A program made the position numbers and the translations under genes. Positions 1-10,935 of a stretch of DNA of 64,000 nucleotides are shown piece after piece. Each line of letters starts with the position of its first letter. Within the stretch, counting starts at the first letter, position 1. This DNA is from Allomyces arbusculus (Eukaryota > Blastocladiomycota > Blastocladiomycetes > Blastocladiales > Blastocladiaceae): contig JADHYV010000009.1 in the NCBI GenBank assembly GCA_027604705.1, positions 372,001 through 436,000 of the forward strand, given 5' to 3'. The notes under the pieces are model-generated. The model had not been told where the DNA came from and made no database searches. It was given only the letters and a program-made list of their open reading frames with translations.

Positions 1-544
1 CGCTGCCTCGGCTAGAACTGGGGCGGATCAAGCTCTAAATGAGGGACGTCATTGTTTTGCACGTTTTCTGTCCGTTCACCATGCCGACAATTATTCAGGT
101 TCGCGGCTTGCCAACAAGCGGACCGGAAACAGGGGAGCAAAAGGACGGAAACAAACGGAGGCCTCCTTTCTCGTCACCTGCCCTCTGTGACGAAATCTGT
201 CACCACGGAATTCATCATCACCAACCAGGAGGAAGACATTATCATCGCAAAAGCCCAACAAGCAGGGCCACTGTGGTGGCGAAACAGCCATCACGGCTAG
301 TGCGCACAGCCCACGTCAAGCCTGCCGAAGCCAGGCCTGCCAAAAACAAAGTAATTCGAGATGTCGGAATCGATAATTTAGACGAAGGCCAAAAAGTGCA
401 TCCCTCGAAGATCCCTGTGGCCCACATCAAGGTTGTTGACCACAAACACCAAAAACTGAACATCAACAGCACCTGACAACAAGCAGCACTTCATCGTCGC
501 CGCTATATGCACTCGGAAATGGGAGCAGCCCGGGATCAATCGAA
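1..544. other. Window-edge stretch without a supportable gene
   Basis: Several overlapping short open frames exist on both strands. None has family motifs, a convincing splice partner or a clean start context. I see no repeat or RNA gene here. Confidence 0.5.
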
Positions 545-938
545 CTAGCGGCACTTGTGGATGTTCTTTTTAGGCAACGGGCACTCGAGGCAATAGTGAT
601 CGCCCCATCGGTATTCGCACAGAGTCTGCGCTTTGCACCACGCCGACTTGTCCGCCTTGAGGTAGCACTCAGAGCAGTGACGCTCTAGATCGTGCGAGTA
701 CCTGAATGGGCGAAATTATCGACAACGAGCCCCCCATCAGCGGCAAGTGCCCAAATTGTTCAATGGATTTGATGCACGCATGTACCGGCATGAATGCAGG
801 CCAACAGCAGCACCGGTTACTGCCGAAACCTGATCCACGTCGCCTGTTTTGAACGTCTGAAAGCGTCATGGGGTTATCCACGGGAGCCGCAAGCGCGCAA
901 TGCGACAGAGTCGCGAAGACGAAAAGAATGGCAAGCAT
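545..938 (-). CDS. Possible small secreted cysteine-rich protein (two exons, about 93 aa)
   Basis: I do not recognise a family. Reading the minus strand from an ATG at 938, the first residues form a clear signal peptide (MLAILFVFATLSHCALAA, then PVDNP). A second open segment, 701 down to the TAG at 545, is rich in Cys, with pairs HCSEC and YCLEC and further Cys near WCKAQTLC and at the end (HKCR). A donor at 813 (AACCG|GTGCTG) and an acceptor ending at 702 (CATTCAG) join the two in frame, giving exons 938-814 and 701-545. A minus-strand TATA-like element (TATAAATTT, 1124-1132) lies about 190 bp upstream. Other donors, such as GTACAT near 792, would change the middle of the protein. The joining is inference; the signal peptide and Cys pattern are seen directly. 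It could be a secreted effector-like or wall-associated peptide. Confidence 0.4.
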
Positions 939-2063
939 GACGAGACAGGCAAGGCTGCAGTCGTGATGCGGTTGAGTGTCATGGTGGCCGCTTGGCAGCT
1001 GCAGGTTCAAGTCCAACTGGGGAGGGTTCAGGTGCAGTTTGGAGCAGGCCTGCGAGCGGTGCGTGTTGGCAATGGGCTGCGCCAGGACCCTAGGTGAAAA
1101 AAAGGAGCGCCCGGTGCAGCCCCAAATTTATACGGGTGGGTCGACGATGTGGTGCCTGAGGTTGGTGTACGATGAGCGTGACGACGGTGGCTGGCCGATG
1201 CAGGTCTGGTCATGGATGGCCTGCCGAAGCAACGCCGGACTTTTTCGGCCACTGGCTTTCATGACGTGAGACATGACATGACGGCTGGGATAGGACCATG
1301 TTGCGCACCACGATCGGTAGTTTTGGACTGTAATCATCACTGGAGAGCCAACGTAACTCGTGGGCCTTCCGCGGTTGCATCTTGGACGCATGGGTGCATC
1401 CTCTCCGTGAAGCAGGAATGTATTTGTGTGGCTCGTGTCTGCTGCGACGTGAGATGCGGGAAAGCATTTGCGCTCAGTGCAAGCAATGGTTCTATTCAGG
1501 ACAAAAAATATGAATAGAGACCCTCTTCAATCTGAGGTAAAGCTGGCAAATTTGTGAGAAGGTTGTTCGCGACATATTCATCTCTTCATGCCCATCTTGG
1601 GCCGACTCGTGGCAATCATTCGGTGCTCGGTGCGCAGTCGACCAAGGATGATCAGCCAGGATGGATTGACCGGACTCTCATAGGTGTCTCGTCGTGCAAG
1701 TTGTGTTGATTGTGGTCGCGAGAAAGTGGCTTGTCACTTTTGGGTCGGGCTGTCGAGGCGTGACCGCGTCGGCAACTTGTCATTTCAACGTCCTTCACTT
1801 TGCCACACCCACAAGCGCCAGATCCAGCTGGACCTTGATCCCATCGTAAATGAACAAAAACAGAATGACAACTTGCTGCAGGGCATTGAGACCAAGTCAA
1901 ACCCGAGTCTTCAGCATGTCATTCAAGATGCGCCCCCGACCAGAAATAAATACGGGGGCCGCCCAGCTTTCACATTTCCGACAGCAGCGACCTCGACATT
2001 AAGCTTGAAGCTTCGCACGTGAGCTCTCCTCGATTGCACTTTTGCGCACCATTCGCCGTCACC
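939..2063. promoter_or_regulatory. Divergent intergenic region with two TATA-like elements
   Basis: About 1.1 kb without a supportable gene lies between the small secreted candidate (minus) and the UBC-F-box-TerD gene (plus). A TATAAATTT on the minus strand (1124-1132) could serve the former. An AAATAAATA (1944-1952) lies about 112 bp before the ATG at 2064 and could serve the latter. Both are followed by a similar short G-rich flank (ACGGG). The 1.2-1.9 kb part has only short, featureless open frames. Confidence 0.35.
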
Positions 2064-4941
2064 ATGGCTACGCTCTCCACCTCGGCACACAAGGACCAGC
2101 CCTTGCCACCGAGTCCCAAGTCGGTGCGCTGCCTGACACCCGCTGTCCGCCGGCTCATGTGGGACTGGAAGGAGTTGCAGGCCGACCCGCTCGACCACGT
2201 CGTGGCCGCGCCGCTCGAGGACAACCTGCACGAGTGGCACGTGAACCTCGTTGGTCCCGCCGAGCTCAACGAGCTTTGTCCTGAAGTTGAAATGGCCCAG
2301 TCCGTTTGGCACATGGTGCTCCGGTTCTCTGATTTCTACCCAGCGCGTCCGCCCTCGGTTGTGCTGTGCACGGCGATCCCGGGCCATCTCAACGTGCTCA
2401 CCGCTCGTCCGCGGAACGGGTTGTTTCCGGTTTGCATGGATATGCTCGAGACGGGTACGTTCGGATCTGGCGGATGCGAGTTCTCGTCGATTGAATGAAG
2501 TTGACGTGGCCACGCATCTCCACTGCATAGGCAACCTCAAGCAGACGTCGACGCACCAGTACACGGGGTGGAGCTCGGCGTACACGGTCCGCTCGATTCT
2601 CATGCAGCTGCAGGCGCTGCTGTGGCACCGGGACATGTACAAGCGTGCGACGTACAAGCAGCTCGGCGCGGCCGTGGAAAAGTCGCGCCAATTTCGGTGC
2701 GACGCGTGTGGGCATTCCCGCAAGACCCCTTTCCCCCCGCTGCCCTCGAAGCAGATGCCACCCAAGCTCGAGGTACGGGATGCGACGACGACGCCCACAG
2801 TAGTGCTCGACATGCCGCGACACGTTCTCGACCAGCTCGGCCATCTGCGCAGGATATTGCGCGAAAACGACGCGACGTTTCGGCAGCCCAAACCTGTCGC
2901 CAAGCTCGACGTGGCGTGGTCGACGGTCGCAAAGCAGGACAAGAAGTCCGCTGTGCAGCAGCAGCACCAGCTTGTCGTGCAAGCCAAGAAGCGGGCGGAG
3001 GAGGAAATGGCCAAAACAGGCGCCAAGTTGAAGTCGACGCGTGAAGCGCCAGACTCGAGCAACTCTGGTACGCTCGGCCGGCTCCCGACTGAGCTGCTGC
3101 TCCATATTCTTGGCGACTCAGCGTTGTCCATGACCGACATTTTCCGCGTCTCTGGCACGTGCCGGTACCTGCACTGGGCGTGCCAGGCTGCTGACGTTTG
3201 GCGCGGGATCGTGCGCAAGCAGTCGGAGCTCGCTGGGCTCGCGCGCGACTGGCGGTACCTCTACATGGCCGAGCACAACCAGGCCGTGCGCGACCTGCGG
3301 TGCTGGTATACGCGCGCGTCTTTTACGGACGATGTGCTGGGTCTGCCCGTCGAAATCACCGTCAACCCGCGCACCAAGCAGGTCGACTATGCGATGCCGA
3401 CCATGGCGTTCCTGTCGCGCACGGCGTTCTACAACTTGCACGTGCGCGTCACGCCCGGCGACAAGCGCGCGTTCACGCACTGGCTGCCGCTCTACCTGAG
3501 CGAGGCCCACTTTGACCACGCACTCGTCGACGTGCAGCGGTTCGTTGCTGCGCTCGCCCAGCCGGGCACCGTGGGCCCCGTGTTTGACCCGAGCATGATC
3601 AACGTCGTCTTCCCCAAGCTGCTCAACACGTGCGCGGTGCTCTTGGCCGACCGTGGGCTGCACGCGTCTGACACAGCGATTGAGCTCTACACGCAGCTGC
3701 ATCGCGTGTGGGTCGCGTGCCTGCACCGGTACCCGGCGCAGCAGGCCAATGTGGAGCACCGCCTCGCACGGTTCATGAGCGGCGAGGTGCATCGCACTAA
3801 GACCGCGGTCCCGTCTCTCGGCGACCTGCTGGCGCTGCTCTCGGTGAGCGAGCAGCACGGGTGGGCGCAACTCGCGCAACCCCTGCTCGAAGAGGTCATG
3901 CACCGCAGCATACTGTGGATCGGCAAATCGAACCCGGCGCTGATCAAAAAGTGGCAGGACGAGGACCGCGTCGCACAGGCACCTGACCGCGAGCTGCTGG
4001 CGGCCGCGTTCGAGGCCTCGGCCGTATCGCGGCGCCTGATTGCGTTCCACGTGCTGTTCCTCGACGAGCACCGCGGGCGGCAGCAGGCGGGTGCCACTCG
4101 GCCCCCGCCGCGGACGGTCGCTGAAATGGCGCTGACCGCCGACGTACTGTACGGCAAGCTGCCGACGCGCGTGACAGCGCGCATCCAGGCGGGCATTCGC
4201 GCGATCCTCAACGAGACGCCACACTGGGGTGCATGGTTCCAGCGACTGCGCGTGTCGGTGCTCTCGCAACTCGCAACGACGCGGTGGATTCACGGCGCCG
4301 TGGCCGCGTCGCTGCGCAAGGGGTACCATACGCGGCACACGGTGTTTTCCAAGATCCAGTCCCGCGGCGTGTCCAGGATTTTGCTGCGCGGCGAGTCTTA
4401 CTCGGTGGCACCGACGGCACGCAAGATTGCCGTCGAGGAGACATGGAGCTCGGCGACGGGTCTGTTTCTCGACGCCTCGGTGATGCTGCTCGATGGCGAG
4501 GGGAACACGCGCGAGCACGTCACGTACTGCCACCAGAAATCGCAAAACGGGTCGGTTGAGCACTCGGGCGATACATTTGTACGCGATCGCAACGAGGGCG
4601 TGCACAAAATGACCATCGATCTCGACAAGGTGCCCAAGACCGTCATGCACTTGGCGTTCTTCATGTCGGCGTGGGCTGGGGCCTCGCTCAAGGACATTGA
4701 TGCGCCCTACATTCGCATGACCGACGGTGCGCAGGAGCTGTGTACGTATACGTTTTCCGAGTCGGCGGTCGCCGAGCACAAGTCGGTGTTGATGGCAGTG
4801 TTGTCGCGGGACGTGGGCAAGGGTGGGGCACGCACCAAGTGGGTCATGCACGCGACGGGGGTGCACGGCAATGGGGACGTGTCGAGCGACCGGCCGATGC
4901 GCGAGACGGCACGGAAGTATGTGAAGGACGGACAGCAATAG
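2064..4941 (+). CDS. UBC (E2-like) + F-box + TerD three-domain protein, 933 aa
   Basis: Exons are 2064-2454 and 2531-4941. The 76-bp intron (GTACGT...CATAG) restores an unbroken UBC fold. Residues ~20-165 follow the E2 pattern: NLHEWHVNLVGP, FSDFYPARPPSVV, then FPVCMDML with the candidate catalytic Cys at ~124, then YTGWSSAYTVRSILMQLQALL-type helix residues. The usual HPN is replaced by GHLN, so activity is uncertain. A canonical F-box follows at ~310-350 (LGRLPTELLLHILGD). A helical middle region of about 350 residues is unassigned. Residues ~745-910 match TerD/CABP proteins: LLRGESYSV, LFLDASVMLLDGEGN, NGSVEHSGD, IDLDKVPKTV, YIRMTDG. Known biology: F-boxes recruit substrates to SCF ligases, E2s carry ubiquitin, and TerD domains bind calcium in bacterial Ter stress systems and in Dictyostelium CABPs. 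Inference: a self-contained ubiquitin-transfer adaptor that senses a ligand through TerD. The start has a strong CACCATGG context; an in-frame upstream ATG is absent. Confidence 0.85.
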
Positions 4942-5394
4942 AAGAAACCATTTCTGAGACAGTTATTGGTGTCACAATACCTCATCGGAGGCTGCAACGT
5001 GCATCAGAGTCGAGAGACAGTTCCCGGGATTAGAGAAAGTCGTCGACTGCCTTGGCCGGTGTGAGGGTCATATCATTGGCACTCAATCATGCTTGGCCGA
5101 AGGGAAAATGGGCGATGGGCAGCTGCATGCCTCCATACATCGTCAACGATCATAACGACACGGAAGCGACATCCTTGCACCGAGCCCGAAGATGACCATA
5201 GCCTCTCTCTCATGCTTCGTTTAGACGTGGGCTCGAAACCGGACAAGGAGCGATTGGGACGGGTAGAAAGAACCACAACAAGTTGTTCAGAATAATGGAC
5301 GACAAAATGTGGATGCTGCTGGTATCACAGAGGGTAAAATCAAACAAAATCGAACCCAGGCTGGGGCCATTGTCCTCAATCTCCGGACATGGTA
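4942..5394. other. Convergent 3' spacer
   Basis: About 450 bp between two tail-to-tail genes. No open frame, repeat or RNA structure stands out. Confidence 0.6.
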
Positions 5395-7466
5395 TCAGAA
5401 CAGCCCATTCAGCTCCTGAATGTAACTCCAACCGCCCTCGTTCCCCGCTTCCTCCTCATCATCCTCCGCGACCATTCCCTCCCTCAGCTTTGGCTCGTTG
5501 GGAATATACCGCATCGACCACACATGCAGATGCAGCATCGCGGCCCGCGGCTCACCGCCGCCATTCTCGGGCGGAAGCACGACTGGCACAGCGACGACAA
5601 TCCGGTCCGAATTGTCGACCGACGGAATCTCGCGCTTCATGACCTTGTGCGCGATCCGCACCTGCACGGTTGCAAACAGGAGCGCAGCCATGTCGGTCGC
5701 GATCATGCGCAGCGGCCGCGCGTACGCGTCATCCACGGCGCCAGCGTCGACTTGATGGCAGCACAGATTCTGGCACCACGAGCCGTGCGGGACTGCGCGC
5801 CAGTCGACATGTGCCGCCAGCTCCGGCTTGGCCCTTGTGCGTGTCGGCAAACTCAGTTCCGCGGCCGCCGACCACGCGCGCGACCAAGTCGTCTCCGACC
5901 GTGTGATGAGAGCGTGCGAATTGTCCACTGTGCCCACGCCCGTCTTCGTGGCAAACACATCGCGCGCGCGCAGCAGGAGGTACATGGCGAGCTGTCGGTG
6001 GAAATTGGTGGCCTTGAAACGCTCGCCGGTCGTGCTCGACGTCGGGAACGTGGTCGCGGCCGAGTCGTTGGGCACATGAAGACACAGATGAAATCCGAGC
6101 CGGCTTGTCGTGAAGAGCCGCTTCTGCGGCAGAACCATGCCAAACGGCGTCGTGATTTTCCCAGCGGCGAGTTCCTGCAGGACAAACGACACGGCCTTAG
6201 CGAGTTCCTTGCGGTAGCTCTCGCTGAACACTTGGGTGGAGTCGGTGGAGAGTAAATTGTTGAGTAGGTCGACCTGCAAATAGTGACACCGAAAGTCATC
6301 AGTGGTACGCCGCAAAAAAAGGGTCACAGCCGTCCAATTACGGACCCGGTTCAGGAGAACGGCCTTGTCCTTGCGCATCGATTTGCGGACGCCGTTGCGA
6401 TCCAGGCGCGGCGCTTGGTCGAGCTTGGTCAGTCGGTCCCCGAGCTGCATCGACTCGACCTCGGCCAGTTGGCGGAGCACTTCCAGAAACAGCGCGCCAA
6501 TCGTCGGGCTCTGGTGCTTGTCGGACAGTTTGTACTTCAGGCGAAGTAGGAGCAGAAATCAGAGAGCTGCGAGAAGAAGCGTGGATCCGCCCAGAAAATG
6601 GCACATACCCGAGCAAAAATATCCGGCCACTGGTCAACAATAATCAAGACAATCGTCTCGAGCACCGTCGACCGCGCGCGCGCCTCGTTACGCGTCGACA
6701 GCAGCAGCAGGTTCCAGGCCTTGACAATCCGAATCAGCGAGCGCACCATCGGGTCTTGGCCACGGACGCGTAGCTGAGCGGCCTCGGATACGAGCGGTTG
6801 GAGCCGACGATTGAGCCCAGGGTCCATGTTGTCTTCGGTAAAATTATTCAGGATCCTCCGTTTGTACAAAATCTGCCTCACGCAACGTTCTGCCTCCGTG
6901 TCAACGTCGTGCGAGCAGTCACGCGTAAAGAGCACGTCCATGCTGATAACGAGCGGCGGCACTTCTTGAGCCGTACGTGGCTGCACAGCGACAGCGATTA
7001 GCAAACTGGTGCGGCGCGTCTCGAGCTTGTCGAGCTTGACGTGCACACGGCGCCCGTCGGGCGTTTGGCGCAAGACCCATTTGAGAAACCCTGCGAGCAC
7101 GTCGCGGCCAATTTGCGCGGCCTGCTGCGAGCGTTCGCTACTGATCACGTCGAGATCGCGCAGCTGCACGACCAGGTCAACGTCAAAGTTGATGCAAATG
7201 GATGTGTCCTTGTAGAACGAGCCAACACGCGCGACGCGCGTCACGGTGCCAACATCTGCCCAGCGGTTGCGGTTATCATCAATCACGTCGCAGATCCAGT
7301 TGACGGCGCACTCGACGTAGTCGCGGTGGACAGGGCCCAGGTCGAGTAGACAGCCCAGCTCGAGCAACCATGGTGACGAGAGCCAAGAGTGCGAGACCGG
7401 CACGAATTCACAACACCAACGCGTGCGCGCATTCTCGTATCGCGCCGTGGCCCGGTCAATGTTCAT
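5395..7466 (-). CDS. OAS/cGAS-like nucleotidyltransferase (CD-NTase fold), about 665 aa
   Basis: Exons are 7466-6609 and 6534-5395; the 74-bp intron starts GTATGT and ends CTGAAG. Residues 82-101 read GSFYKDTSICINFDVDLVV. This has the GS...DxD signature of the nucleotidyltransferase fold with the same GS-to-DxD spacing as 2'-5' oligoadenylate synthetases (GS, 11 residues, DxD, then LVV). A third acidic residue follows at ~177 (VISMDVLF). The helical part after it (LIRIVKAWNLLLL, then a TVLETIVLIIVDQ helix) resembles the OAS C-terminal helical domain. The final ~350 residues are unassigned. Known: OAS and cGAS make 2'-5' oligoadenylate or cyclic dinucleotides on binding nucleic acid. Inference: this protein keeps all three metal-binding carboxylates and may make a nucleotide signal. 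Alternatives are a Mab21-like or non-canonical poly(A) polymerase, but the DLVV context fits OAS best. The start at 7466 is the first ATG of the frame; an extra 5' exon is possible. Confidence 0.75.
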
Positions 7467-8710
7467 GTTGAGCGATTCCCGGCGCCAAAGGACAGGCTGC
7501 TTGTTGGGCGGCAGCGTCTGGCGAAGGATCGAGTCGTGTCACGCAGCCAGTGTGCGCGCGGCGACGCGTCGCAGGCCGTTGATCGTTAACAGCTGACGCG
7601 CGTTTGATTGCGGAAGTCGCGGGGGTAGCGGCAGTCACTGTGGTTGTGCCGTGTGCTGGTCGGATCAGGAGAGCGAGGACTTTTCGTGGTGCTCGGGTCC
7701 GATGCTCACCGTCGTCGCCGTCTCCCGCTGCGTGCCACACTTCTCCAGCGCCTCTGCACGGTGCCCTTTAGAACACAAATCTGCAATTTTAGTCACAAAA
7801 ACAGCGTGCAGCGCCACGAAACTCCATCACCTCCAACAACAACGCGCGCAGCAGACATTCTAACAATGTCCAGATACATCTTGCTTGCAATTCACAGCCC
7901 GCCAGGTCGATCATCGAACCTCAGTATTTACTCTTGCCCGCCAAGCACGCCCAGGAAAGCCGATCCACCCGCACCTTCGGGGAAAGAGACGCTATCACTG
8001 ACGTGGGCGCCTGCAGGTATTCGTTTTCTTGGAAATGCTGTCGCCGCAGCGGACACGACGTGGACGACCCAGAATGCACCAAACCGAAAGACGACTTTGA
8101 AACTAGAGTGATTGGTAGAAGCGGCCACCATCCCCAGCAGCCCAATCTGATATATCAGACGTTCTCTGATGGTCCGCTTCTGGTCCCCCAAACAGAGGAA
8201 GCAACCAAAGATGTTCTCCACCATTTGGAAAACGTCTAAACTATCCGCACCATCATCAGCGAATCCATTCTGATTTTGTGGCCGATCCACCCTCCGTGTG
8301 CATCCGCCGCGGCCACGCAACAAACAACATCTAACCTGAGATCTTGATTTGATCCAGATCCTGTTAACCAAAGCACTTGCAATGTCGTCGCAGAGCGCAA
8401 ATGTGACGATCTCGGTTCGACTGGTCCCGACCTTGGCTGCTTGGTCCTGCCGATGCTTGCCTTGGTCACGCTCTGGCCCACCGCACGGTGCAGTGAGTCC
8501 CACATTGTGGGTGCATTCGACGTACTGCACGCCGCATCCCGCGATCGAAGCTGCCACCACTTACAACGCTGCCTGCTGCAATAAACTCGCTGCATTTTCG
8601 ACAACTCAGTCCACCCGACCGGCATCGAGCAGAGCTTCAAGCAGGAACGCAACCAAGCTGGCCCAGCCGCAAATGCTGCAGGGATTGCGACCAATCTCTA
8701 CATCCAATCC
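7467..8710. other. Intergenic region, 1.2 kb, no supportable gene
   Basis: This divergent spacer separates the nucleotidyltransferase gene (minus) from the gene starting at 8711 (plus). A 210-codon open frame exists on the minus strand at 7928-8560, but it has no recognisable motif, a biased and Cys-scattered composition, and no partner exon. Both flanking promoters must lie here. Confidence 0.5.
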
Positions 8711-10625
8711 ATGATGGCAGCACCAAATCAAGGAGACGCTGGCGCTCCAGACCTGGCCGCCTCGGCGTCTCTCTCCATTTGCGACCCGGAGCCGTTCGTG
8801 GAGACGGCACGTAAGCTGCGCGCCATCGTCAAGGCCGGCACGTCGCTGCCAATGCCCGTCCTCTTCTCGACCATGCGGAGGTTTGAGATACGTATACGAC
8901 TCGAGCATCTTTCATTGAGCGCATGTTCCTGGTCTGACATGGACTCGCATTTTACACAGCTGTCCAGCAGGCGCTTGATCCAGCATTTGTCGCGGGGGCC
9001 CCGTACCAGGCCAAGGAGCCCATGCACATTTCCGTCCTCTTTTTGGTCATGGCGTTGCGTGAAGCTGTACAGCACCTTTCTCGCATCGGGTGGCCGCCCG
9101 ACGCGCTGGCGCCGACGACCGCCGACCTTGGGCCTGCGGCGCGCGCTCTTGTCACGAACATGGCGCGCAAGACGTTTCCTCAGGTGCGTGGGTGCCCGTT
9201 CGTCCCAATTAAATACTCTGGCGGGCAAGGTCGATTCTGACCATACCTTATCCACCCAAGACCTGCCATCTCCTGTGCGAAACGCTTGGTCAGCCGCCGA
9301 CTGACGATGCTGACCTGAACACCAACTGGGTCATTGGCGCCGTCGAAGAACCGGACATTATTTCAGGAGCGTCCGGGTTCTGGTCGACACCGTACGACGC
9401 GTCCGACAAGCGCCCGAAACTATTGCGCGAGACGATTCTCCTCATCACCGCCATGGTCCAGCTGATCCCCGACCCACGGCTGCACGTGGGCCCGATCTGG
9501 TCGAACCCCGTCTGCACGCTACCACTCTCAACGTCATATCTGACGGCGCTCGCCGTCACGCTTGCGCACCCTGTATCGATTCTGCCTACCAAAGTGCATC
9601 CGCTCTCGGCGCTCGTCCCTTGGGCCAAGTGGTACATGTCACTGCCCGACCCCCACGCGCCCAACGCGCGCTTCGTCCTCAACGCGCTAGCGCGCGTTCT
9701 CGTGGTGATGCCGCGTCACTCTGGCCATCCGTGGACCCCGCGCGACGCGATAGCGCTCGGTGCAGCCACGACCAAGTCCGCGACCTGGATCCACGCGCTC
9801 GTCGCCGACCCGGCCTCCGCCGCCGCCGCGGTGCTCGACGAGGACCGTGACATCCTCGCGCCGATGCTCGCAGTCGCGCAGTGTGCTGCGGCGCTCGGGA
9901 CGCTGACGTTCGCGCCTACATCACCAGCGCCACCACCACCGATCCTAACGGCGCTGCTCGACGCGATAAGTCTCCTCGCGTCGGTCCCGCACGTCACGGC
10001 CTCGATCGCGCACGACGACCATACGGCGCTACGCGTCCTGCGCGCTCTGTCGTTGACGTCCGCGCTCGATAACCCGCCACACGCGGCGCTCGACCGCGCC
10101 ATGGCTGCGTTTGCGACGACGTCGATCCCAACGATCGCCGTGAACGACCGGTCGGTGCTCACGGACCTGGCGCACGTGCCGGAGGGTCTGCCCACGGCGC
10201 GCGCGCACGCTGCGTGGTTTGCGATCTTGCTTGCGCACTGGCACGACCCGGCCACGGGCTTGGATGCGGTCGAGGGGGACACGTGGAGCGGGATCGACGA
10301 GTTTGCGGCTGCAGTCGAGGCGGCCGAGTGGGATGGGGATGGGTGGAAGATGGCGATAGCGAGGGCCCTGTTGGTGCCGCTGGCGGGGACTAGAACGCAG
10401 GTGGGGGTCACGCGGTGGGTAAGGTCGGTGATGAGGATGATGGCGGACGCGACGAGGAAGGGGGTGGTGATGGCAGTCGCGGAGACGCTGAGAGAGGCAG
10501 CGCGTGCGAGGCCGGCGTCGGTGGGAGTGATGGTGAGAGAGGCCGTCCAGGGGATGGGAGGTGAGGGGTCGGCGCAGGCTGGGGATCCGGGGAAGTGGCA
10601 GATGGTGTTGGACGTGTTGTCATAG
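8711..10625 (+). CDS. Unrecognised alpha-helical protein, 589 aa
   Basis: Exons are 8711-8891, 8960-9183 and 9261-10625. The introns (68 and 77 bp) carry GTATAC and GTGCGT donors and CTGAC-type branch sites (GTCTGACAT, TTCTGACCA), and all joins keep frame. The protein is acidic at the start (SICDPEPFVETARKLRAIVKAG) and then mostly helical, with many Ala/Leu/Val segments. It holds one aromatic stretch (NTNWVIGAVEEPDIISGASG) and a long C-terminal half with repeated Ala-rich amphipathic helices. There is no signal peptide and no obvious zinc or nucleotide motif. It may be a HEAT/ARM-like scaffold, but I cannot name a family. The 3' third has purine-rich G-heavy codon runs (GGGG stretches near 10440-10600) unlike the upstream part. 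It ends 310 bp before the convergent PPME1 gene. Confidence 0.7.
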
Positions 10626-10935
10626 CAGGGCGGCGAGACGAGTTTGATGTGTGTAGGAGCTTTGGGTAGGTACCGGCAATTGGCGGCCGGAGTTTGCGCA
10701 CACGACGGCAGTGGAGGAGGTTCGAGTCGCGGCGACGGTGGAAGAGATTCGCACAGAACAGCATCACGCACAGCAGGCCAGGTGATGAAACAGGCGAAAC
10801 TAAAATATACGACGCCTGGACTACATAGATACAAAAAAGCGTAGACAGAAAAGAACACAAAGCAGCTCCAATTCAGGTGAAGGAGAGAGCGGGAAAATAG
10901 AGGGTGGTGGCGAAGACGTGGGTGATGATCAACCT

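Noticed and set aside
1923-3218. 431-codon minus-strand frame
   Set aside because: Overlaps the 5' half of the same gene on the other strand and has shadow-like composition (Ser/Arg/Cys-rich).
3118-4938. 606-codon open frame on the minus strand
   Set aside because: Antisense shadow of the UBC-F-box-TerD gene caused by high GC; Arg/His/Val-rich with no motif.
7928-8560. 210-codon minus-strand frame in the 7.5-8.7 kb spacer
   Set aside because: No motif, no conserved-looking segment, no neighbour exon; kept only as a note in the spacer entry.
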